Below, one piece after another: positions 9,448 through 17,572 of a stretch of 17,572 nucleotides of DNA (its first letter is position 1; each line of letters starts with the position of its first letter). The translations under genes and the position numbers were made by a program. The DNA comes from Obelidium mucronatum (Eukaryota; Chytridiomycota; Chytridiomycetes; Chytridiales; Chytriomycetaceae): contig JAIVFH010000489.1 in the NCBI GenBank assembly GCA_025765595.1, positions 1 through 17,572 on the forward strand, read 5' to 3'. Below the pieces are notes generated by a model, which saw only the letters and a program-made list of their open reading frames with translations, had not been told where the DNA came from and did no database searches.

Positions 9448-11559
9448 CTACTCAGCCTTCTCGGCCAGAAGGCGCGCTTTTTCAGCCGCTCTTCGGGCGC
9501 GGAATCGTGCCAGTTTGCTATCCTCACCCCCTTCTTCTCCACTCTCTCCACCCCCACCGCTACGAGCAGATGCTGTTGTGCCAGAAAAACTCTTTGCCCT
9601 TCGCAATCCAGTTGCCATTGCTGTTGTGGCAGGTGGCTGCTCGAATGCAATTTGTGCTGCAACCGCTAATGATGGATGCACATTGGCTCCATCTGCATTC
9701 CTGGATGCTGCTACAGGTACAGGTACAACAGTAGGAGGTCCCGGTGTCGGTCGCAAAAATGCTTGCTTCATATGATCTGGCGTTTCAGTGAATGACTCGG
9801 CAGACGCTCGACTACCTCCACCGCTCGAAAACGGAAGAGGTGCTGCCGGCATTTGCACAACATCCAACGAGTTGGGAGAACCGCCTCGGTTGTGCTTTTT
9901 CTAAACAGAGAGACATTTTGAATTCACACATAAAATAAAAGGGAATCAGCAAGCTTACCGACAGGGTCCGTGCTAATTTACTAAACATGCCACCCTTTCC
10001 TCCAGCCGCCACTCCACCAGTGGTTCCACTTTCATCAGAATCACTCGCCCCAACGACACCTTTCTTTTCCAAACTACCTTTTGGAGTACTCGTGTTGCTT
10101 TCCATGCTGGATTTCGCTACATTCGGGCCTTCACTTTTCCGTCGCTGCAAATTCAACTTTTTAGGCGGTCCAAAAGAAACATCCACCACTTCCTCCGTGA
10201 TGCTCTTTTTCTTCTTTTCCTTCTTCATTCCTCCACCAGCAAAGAACCCTAAATTAGTAGCTGCAGATACTGCTGCAGCTGGATTCGGTGGAACACTATT
10301 GTTTCCCTTCTTGGAGGAGGAAAAGGATTTGTTGAATGAAAGTGAAGGTCCAAATCGATTTACGGGACTCGCTTCACCGACTCCATGCAATGTATGTGGC
10401 TGGCGATCGTCGCTGCGGATACTCTGTTGTCCACTTTCTTCAGACAAGGTGCTTTCAGCATAGCTCTTGTTTTGTTGTGGAGGGAATGTGTAGTCTTGCT
10501 GCGGTGGAAATGTATATTGTTGTTGGTAGTCATATGAGACATTGTTTTGATGATGATGCTGCTGCTGCTGCTGGGAATAAAACTGTTGCCGCTGGTGTTC
10601 AGAGCTGATTGTTGGTGCCCCGCCTCCGCCGGATGAAGCAATGCTTTCAACAAAAGAGTTGGCCGATGAATTAGGTGGATCCGCAGCAACAGCTGCCACC
10701 CCACGAGTGTATTCACCACCAGAGAGTCTCGCATGATGCTGTTCCTGCTGCTGCTGCAAAAGAAGCTGCTGTTGCTGCGCATGCCCGATTGCAAGACTCA
10801 CGGTGCGTTCCTTCCGGTTGGGTCGAGCCAAAGAGTCCACTGGGAATGGAACTGCTGTATGGTCGCTGCCAGCGGCGGCGGGAATCGAATGGTTCATTGT
10901 ATTTGTTGGCGATGCTGTCAGGGGGTCGGCGGTACTGAAGGCAGAGAAGTCTGTAACGCTGGACTTGTTGGCAGTGTTCGAACGGCGGGTGTTGAGTGTT
11001 GAAATCGGCGGAGCTGTCAGGTCTTGCAGTAGAGACGATCTGATAGGATGGAAATGTTGCAATGATTTAGTTTGAAAGTAAGGGGGGATAGGTGATGGGG
11101 TGGTATCACATGCGAGATGAGTTTTTTTCCTGTGATCAGCCAAAAGCTTACAAAACAAGAAAAAATAACAATGATTCACCTTCGAGGCGGACCTGGAGTA
11201 GCTGTTGTAGGCGGAGGATAAGCGGATACAGCAACTCCCTCGTTAACGCTCGCCAGCACAGAGGAGCCCCAATCATCGACCGCTGTGGCTCCGCTTCCAC
11301 CACTTCCGCTGGGCATCCGAGAAGGTCTGCCAAGGCTGCCAGCAGCACCTGATGCACCTACACCCGAACCGCCCAGCTGGAGGTCTCCAAGCTCGGTGGA
11401 CTCAAGACTGTCCAATTCACCAACACCAACCATCCCCTTCGACGCTTTGTACCGCAAGAACCGCTGGTGGGCACTCAGACGGCGTTGGGTCCGTTGCGGT
11501 TCGGTTGGAATCGATGGTTGGAAGTCGCTTTCTTTTCCTGACGTGTCCAGGTCACTCAT
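9448..11559 (-). CDS. Unrecognised low-complexity protein with Gln/His-rich tracts
   Basis: Exons 11559-11180, 11039-9959 and 9900-9448 join in frame to 637 aa; introns are 140 and 58 nt with ordinary GT-AG ends. The start is the first ATG in frame (MSDLDTSGKES). No domain is recognised. Visible features: an N-terminal basic segment (RRLSAHQRFLRYKASKG); Gln-rich runs HAQQQQLLLQQQQEQHHARL and YSQQQQQHHHQNN; a tandem YTFPPQQ repeat; Ser/Thr/Gly-rich linkers; a lysine cluster GMKKEKKKKS; a basic patch GMFSKLARTLSKKHNR formed across the last junction; and a charged helical C-terminus, SKLARFRARRAAEKARLLAEKAE in part. The composition suggests a largely disordered scaffold or regulatory protein. 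It lies 150 bp upstream of the AGC kinase gene on the same strand, but no functional link is shown. Confidence 0.8.
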
Positions 11560-11765
11560 TTTTCTTTTTCTTTTTTGTGCTGAAACATGCAGTTTTTTAA
11601 CTGCCAAGTGTTTGTGTGAGGGAGGAGAAAAATCTAATTTGAAGGTTTCACGAAATCTTTTTCCAGCTTTGTTTATTTTTCACATGTCAAAGATCTTGTA
11701 AAAAAATCGATTTGTATGGACAGTGTAATTAAAGCTACATTCTACTTAATTATATTTTTAAATGA

Positions 11766-14140
11766 CTACTTCTTCTTCTTTTTACCACCACCACCACCGC
11801 CCTTCTTCCCCTTCTTTCCTTTCCCCTTCTTCTTGTCTGGTTCTTCCACAACAACAACAGCTTCAATCCTCTTCTTGGCCTCCGCCCGCCATTGAACGCT
11901 CTTTTCATTCGGGATCCACTCCTTCAACCGCCATTGACCATCCTCATCACCATCATCATCCACAATCGTAACATCATCATCATCATCAACGACAACAACA
12001 CCAGCGTCAACAAGATACTCTTCCCATTCATCGACTTCAATCCCCGTCTCGCAATTCTTCATCATTCGCGACCACTCAAAGTCACCGGCCATGCATTTCC
12101 ATTCATTCATCCACCGTTTATCCCAGGGGATTGAAATGGGGTCTTTTGTTCTCCATAGTGCAGACGCAGCGGCGGCGGCAGCGGCAGTAGTAGCAGCAGA
12201 GGAAGATGCAGCAGCTGAAGAAGAGGGTGATATTGATGTCCCAGGGTGAGAGGATGCCATTGATGGAGACCCAGCCTGCTGTGTCGACACAGTGACGACC
12301 AACGAAGCGGGAGATATTGATGTTGCTGTTGCTGCTGTTGCCGTTGCAGCAGTGCTGGGAACAGTCTCAGCGAGTCGTGGATTCGCAGTAGGAGTAGTTG
12401 ATGCCGATGAAGACGGACGAGAGACTGGGATCCGTCTGTTTCCGTCTGTTGCCAGATTTCGAGCGCGTGCGCTTTGGAGCATTCTCTTTCGGTATGACAT
12501 GTTGCCGCCGCCGCCGCCGCTGCCACCGCCAGGAGGTGCGCTTTGGATGTTTCTCTTGGATCCAGGTGGCTGTGGTGATGTTGTCGGTGGTTGTGGGGTG
12601 AAAGGTTGGAAATGGTCTGTTCCCATGAATGAAGGGGTTCTTCCTGTTCCAAATACGTTGCTGCCGCCCATGAAGGAGATTGTTCGACCTGATGGTGCAG
12701 TGTGGGCTCTTCGCGAAAGTGGGGTTGATGGAGTATATACTTTGGATGGTTTGGGAGTTGGGTTTGTGAGAAGGGGGTGGCGGAAGTCGATGCTTGTGGC
12801 GCTAGTACTACTGTGGGGACGGTTTGGTATTGGCGGGAGTCTTGAGAAGGAGGTGGAGATTTTTGAATGCTCGGCGGCGGAGGGGATTTGTTTCGTATTT
12901 ATTGGGGGTGTTGGTTGTTTCTTGTCTGTTTGTGATGGAGTTGTTGAGTCCTTCAAGCCTTTGAAGTTAGAAAGTGTTGGCCTGGATGGCTCGGAATCCG
13001 CGTCGTCTTGGAAAGTAAAGTAGGGAATAATGTCATAGTATACATTAATCGGAGTAGGCGCGTCTATAAACAACGGAACTATGGGCGGTGGTGGTTTGGG
13101 CTTTTCGACTTTTTTAGGTGCCTTCTTTTTCTTCTTCTTTGCCTTCTTCTTTTTATCCTCCTTTCCCTTTTTAGATCCCTTTTTTCCTTTTTCTTCGGAT
13201 TCCTTCTTTGGTGGTTTTGGGGGTTCTGGCGGTGGCGGCTTGACTGGTTCAGGAGGTGGCACAATCACACAGCTTGGACCATTTGGGTTGTACACAAAGC
13301 TATAGGACCCTCCGGCGTATAAATTAACCTTGGGAAAGCATTCGCGCAGACTCAAGGACGGTTCTTTAAAGTATTCGAATGGGTCGGCGGTGGCGTCATC
13401 ATCGAGTCCTTCGTCGTCAAGAGCGATAGACGCTGGTTGCGTGGTCTTTTTTGGAGGGGATGATGTATACGAATCCGATGAATCCATCATACTTATCATC
13501 ATTCCGTTATCAAAATCTTGGTCAGTATTGTAGTGGTCATTGTGTCCGGTGTTTGTTGGTGCAGCCAAAGATGAAGTCATCGCCGGTTTCGGCTTTGGTT
13601 GGGGTTCCTTTGGTGGTGTAGTTGATTTAAGCATCGTCATTGAAGAGCCAAACATGATATTCTTTTCCAACGCGTCACTTGGTCGGTATATCGCGATATC
13701 GCTTGGAATAACGGACCCCAAGTGTTGTCTTTTCGCAATCTCAATTTGCAAACGTGCCAGGGTGCTCTCTTTGGGTAATGTGACGTAAAAGTCGTGGGGG
13801 TCTATTTCGATTTGGCGTACGCGGAAGCAAACATGTGTGTTTTCTCTTTCAAATGCAAGCTGTTCTTTTTTTTTTTTTTTTCAAGTACAAAATTAATTGA
13901 TGATCTCATCATTCTTGTTTTTTTTTCACTATACTTTGCCTTTTCACGTATAGAAACTGCTTGAGCGTCGTATTCAAGTTGCGCCTCTTCCCCGACTTTT
14001 CCGTTGAATCGAAAGGGTCCCAAGTAGATTGGCCCTTTACGGTCAAAGTAGCTTGGCACTTTGACCTTGATTTTTTTCCCTTTCCCTTTTCCCTTCTTCT
14101 TGGAACCGCCACTGCCGGCACTTGCTTTCTTTTTTGCCAT
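11766..14140 (-). CDS. Unrecognised protein with Lys/Gly-rich ends and proline/lysine-rich core
   Basis: Two exons, 14140-13930 and 13864-11766, join in frame to 769 aa across a 65-nt intron whose acceptor follows A16. A second splice choice within a few bases is possible, because A runs blur the boundary. N-terminus: MAKKKASAGSGGSKKKGKGK, then PSYFDRKGPIYLGPFRF and an alpha-helical EEAQLEYDAQAVSIREKAKY. Next comes a segment with ubiquitin-like strand-strand-helix-strand spacing (VCFRVRQIEI, DFYVTLP, TLARLQIEIAKRQ, DIAIYRP). The middle has PPPPEPPKPPKK, a run of KKKKAKKKKKKAPKK, and long Ser/Pro/Thr linkers. Near the C-terminus a Trp-rich segment (SIPWDKRWMNEWKCMAGDFEW) and an acidic VVVVDDDDDVTIVDDD precede a KGKGKKGKK-G6-K5 tail. 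No family recognised; the fold suggestion is inference. Confidence 0.78.
13866..13881. repeat. T16 tract (A16 on the coding strand) abutting a 3' splice site
   Basis: Sixteen T on the plus strand, read as A16 on the minus strand, immediately before the proposed acceptor G of the intron (13865-13929) in the Lys/Gly-rich gene. The layout is the same as in DIM1 intron 2 and APS kinase intron 1. Confidence 0.85.
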
Positions 14141-14310
14141 GAATTTTCTGTCTGGGGTTGGGATTTACGCGTTTTCAATTGTTTGATTTCCAAAAAAAAA
14201 AAAAAAACGAACGTCCTATGTCAATCTATGTAATTATATATTCCCTCCCAATTAAAACGAACAAGAAGGTAGGTAAAACATTGTAATGAAAACAGACACA
14301 CCAACACACA

Positions 14311-17300
14311 TCATTGTGTCAAACTCAACTTCGACACCCTTTCAAAAAACTGGACAAATACGCTTTGACTCAACACAGCCAACAAAAACTCATTGAAACT
14401 AAGTCTGAATTCAGTTTGCGCGGCGGTGGCTGAAGACGCTCGAGAATGTGTCGCACTACCAAGGGCTTGAGCCGAACTTTGTCGCACAACCACTGGATGC
14501 GGCAAAGTAACGCGAGGTTCCAAGGATGATACGCTTCGAAGAAGCGGGGCTGGTGGAGCTGGCATTTTCAGTGACCCGATATCCCCGAGCCCTTCCCCTT
14601 CATCGTCTTCTTCCAAAGCCACAACCAGTTTGCTTTGTTCTGCAACCCGTTTGGATACAGTCCCCCCATTCGCGCCAAAATCATTCGATGCAGCTGTACT
14701 AGCACCCACTCCCTTATTCGCTCCCAGCTTCAATGCAGAATTAAGGAAAGAACTCACAGCCCGCATGTACTCTTCATCATCTTCACCACCACTACCGCCA
14801 CCACCACCCGTCTGTTTCCCCGCCTTCTCAAACATTTCCAACATGGAATCCATTACAGCTTTTAACTCAGCCTTATCCAAGAACCCATCACCATCCAAAT
14901 CATGCAAATCAAACAAAAACCGTAAACGCGTGTTGAGCGGCTGCTTCAGCATGATATCAAGTGTGTGTACTATAGACGCCAGGTCTACGACATATGAAAG
15001 CTCAGTATCCGATGCATTCTTTCTTTCGCCAGCCGTTCCACCACCTCCACTGGTCTTCATGTAGTCGGCACCCATACCACCTTGAGGTGCTGCTCGGTTG
15101 GCATGGAATGAACTGTAGTTGAAGGATGAATAGAAGTAGACTCGATCCGCTAGTGATATATGAACATCTGCCAAATTTGAAGTGCCAGATGCTATTGATA
15201 CAGTGGAATCCATTCGTGCCATACTCGTAGACCCTGTTGTGGAACTCCTTGAAGCAGACAATCCTCGCGGAATATTCAAGTTTGGCAACGTCAAATTGCC
15301 TGCTGTTGGTTTCGGATGGGTGGCTGGTTTGGATGACCGCAATGGTGGTAGTGGTTGTACAGAGTGGAGGATGGTTGGGTTCGACTTCCATGGACTCACT
15401 CTTGCAAATACTTTCCTAAAGTCGGAGAGTTTGATGCTTTTTGCAGCAGCCGGGTTTGATTCATTGGTGGACGATGATGAGGGAGCTGTCGCTGAGTTGT
15501 CCGCAGTTCCAGGCAATGTCTGGCCGCGGCGTTTCCGTGAAACCAGTCCCCAAGCTCCAGCATTGATCAACAATGCCCTTAACGCATCTTCTTCACGCTT
15601 TTCTTCCTGAACGCGGGCATGGACTGAAGCCGTCGCAGGACATAATGGAGCCATCAAAGCGAGTTCAGTCTCCTCATTGGCAAACTCCAAGACCCGAAGA
15701 CAATCATAAACAACCGCCACTTCATCAAACGATAACCCAACCTGCTCCTCCAATGACCGAATCTGACTCTTTCGTGAACTATTCTCCATTTGATGGACCA
15801 CTTTCAGTCTATGCTTTGACCTCAATCCTTCAATCAGTTCCACTGTGATGGAATTCACAAAAGAATAAGCAACATTCAAGAGGAGTGTGAACAACTTTCG
15901 TCCCGTCAATTCACCCACATCAGACGGTATTATGACTTCCTTCTTTGGGTTGAGTTCATCTGAAGAACTTATGTCTTCTGTGGTGTCCTTGACTGCAAGC
16001 CGCTCGAAAAAGTCTTTGATGATTTGGACAAACAAATCATCATCCCTCCCGCGAGTTATCAACTCCTTCTCATTGATTTTTAAATGGCTAAAGCGATCCA
16101 AATAGAAATTTGGGGCCATCTAGAAAGACACCGTCCAAGATTTGGATAGCCACAGGGAGGGCCACATTGTTTAGGAAAAGGCAAACAAACCATGGCACAG
16201 ATATTGTGCTCAAATCCATATACAATTTATCCATGTGCGCGGCAAGGTTGGGAAGATGGGATTTTACAAGACTAGTGAATACGGACTGATCAATTACAGA
16301 GCCAACAAGAGTCTTGGTGTAATGGTCGGGAAGAACTCGTTCTACAAGACCGCCTAAAAAAAGTCTCAAACGTTTGAACTTGGACAAAAACCAGGGCAGC
16401 CAGACGTACATAACATCCAAAACGCATCCTCCTCTTTCATGTACAGCATCATTACGGCAGAAATAATGTTCAAAGCCTGAGCATATCCAATGGTCAAATT
16501 CCTCCAAGAATACGATGTTAGAATCCTTCTAAGTGCGTCAATACCAATCTTTGACTGATAGGCAGGGTGTTCGGGTAGAGATCTTCGAACGTCTTTTTCA
16601 ATCTCTTCCATGAAAGGGGATGGAATCCCAATATGATCTTGCACTAGTTTTGAATAGTAATTGGGTTCTGGTCGTACATGCCACGACCCAGAACAGAGCA
16701 TCCTGCAAATCAGAAAAAAAGAGATTTATATGCCTCATTTCGATATTTTAGTAAAAAATACATACCAGAAACTTCCTCTTAATCGATGGGGAACTCCATT
16801 AGTCCTCACCAACATCTCCCGCAAAACTTTAAAGTCCTTAAACATGCAAGCATCCCTCCCATACGAATTAAAATATTCCATCCAAATCACTCTCCCTGCT
16901 TCCTCCTGCTTCATGGTTCGATCAATCTCAGGATCTCCATCTGGGTATGTGTAACCACCCTCCTTCCACTCCCTCTCAAACAAAAACTTCAATCCAATCA
17001 ATACAAAACCCTCTTTGGAGATCCACTGCGCATCTCCACTTGCATTAGAAATCCCATGGCCAATCTTGCCCACTTCATGCAAATTTTGATTCCCACTACT
17101 TGCTCCAGAAATGGATCCCCGGTGGTTCAAGTTTCCAATCATTCCTTCCCCCAAAAATAGATCCCCCAAGCCAGCACTTTTAACTCCACGGTTTAACAGC
17201 TCGACAAATGTGTCGCGTCGTCCGGCTCCAGCAATCGAAACCCAACATTCACGACCATTTTTAAATATATGGAAACCCATCCGTTTCCAGAGCCCGCAGC

Positions 17301-17572
17301 AGCGGCAGCGGCGGCTGTATTCGGGCTGTTGGTGCCGCCTCCAGATGCAATAGAGCTCACAATTTTCGCAACGCCTTGCGGTTGGCCTGGCAATGAAGTT
17401 TGTTTGTGAATCGCTCCTATTGATTGAAAAGGAATTGCAAACGTAATGGATGGAGGCAATTCTGAGATGGGGAAAATGAGAGAAGGAAGCGTTGGTGCGG
17501 CGCCGACATGTTATTGGCAGCATGTTTGGCCGCTATACCAGTGCCGACAAATGTAAAGAAGGATTGAGAGAG
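14311..17572 (-). CDS. GRAM-TBC-EF-hand Rab GTPase-activating protein (TBC1D8/TBC1D9, yeast Gyp2/Mdr1 type), 5' end missing, frame breaks
   Basis: Stimulates GTP hydrolysis by Rab GTPases in membrane traffic. Exons visible: 17572-17539 (partial), 17461-16766, 16702-16410 and 16353-14311; introns of 77, 63 and 56 nt. About 1,000 residues are present, running off the right edge. Order: GRAM-like part (TFVGTE, SITFAIPFQSIGAIHKQ, FHIFKNGRECWVSIAG, DTFVELL); TBC entry GVPHRLRGSFWMLCSGSWH; Arg-finger IEKDVRRSLPEHPAY (IxxDxxR); Gln-finger IGYAQALNII (YxQ); EEDAFWMLCGLVERVLPDHY; STISVPWFVCLFLNN; DGPKFLF. After the TBC come helical and Ser/Gly-rich regions, an EF-hand with DLDGDGFLDKAE, and a C-terminal SFNEFLLAVLSQSVFVQFFERV as in the family. 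Both catalytic fingers are present. The frame breaks near 17276-17278 (GRAM) and near 16082-16105 (end of TBC). Either sequencing errors or a decaying gene. Confidence 0.9.

Noticed and set aside
12292..13023. Plus-strand open frame of 243 codons
   Set aside because: It is antisense to the Ser/Pro/Thr-rich middle of the 11766-14140 gene, with no domain and no supporting splice structure.
16735..17523. A separate start for the Rab-GAP at the ATG at 17523
   Set aside because: The residues from that ATG do not fit the GRAM consensus, while splicing 17539 to 17461 gives a GRAM-like sequence that continues past the window edge.

Overview
The window is nuclear DNA of a fungus-like eukaryote. Its genes are split by many short GT-AG introns (mostly 51-180 nt), one intron carries a TACTAAC branch site, and the kinase and Rab-GAP are of types familiar from fungi. 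An early-diverging, possibly zoosporic (chytrid-type) fungus fits, but the sequence does not prove the lineage. Most genes were rebuilt by joining reading frames across introns and checking each junction against remembered family consensus; no alignment was run.

Layout from left to right: a weak hint of a plus-strand gene end (1-292); a TRAPPC2L-like TRAPP subunit on minus (293-1139), divergent from the 18S rRNA dimethylase DIM1 on plus (1211-2686) across only 71 bp; a gene-poor stretch with tRNA-Asn(GTT) on plus and tRNA-Glu(TTC) on minus; a small membrane-anchored DUF4188/af470-like protein on minus (4432-5321), divergent from APS kinase on plus (5753-6642). Four consecutive minus-strand genes with 150-206 bp spacers follow: a flippase-kinase-type AGC kinase (6857-9297), two unrecognised low-complexity proteins (9448-11559 and 11766-14140), and a GRAM-TBC-EF-hand Rab-GAP whose 5' end lies beyond the right edge (14311 to 17572).

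Three of the genes belong to membrane traffic: a TRAPP subunit (Rab GEF complex), a kinase of the family that activates lipid flippases, and a Rab-GAP. The others serve ribosome maturation, sulfate assimilation and translation. I see no operon-like unit, virus, transposon or CRISPR array, and no clear new multi-gene system.

The odd features are structural. Very long homopolymers (C41, A36, A26, T16 and others) sit in introns and spacers, several pressed directly against a 3' splice site. A thrice-repeated 15-nt hairpin lies in one kinase intron. DIM1 appears to have a first coding exon consisting only of ATG. Reading-frame breaks interrupt otherwise conserved domains in TRAPPC2L and the Rab-GAP; these look like one-base homopolymer undercounts but could be real lesions.
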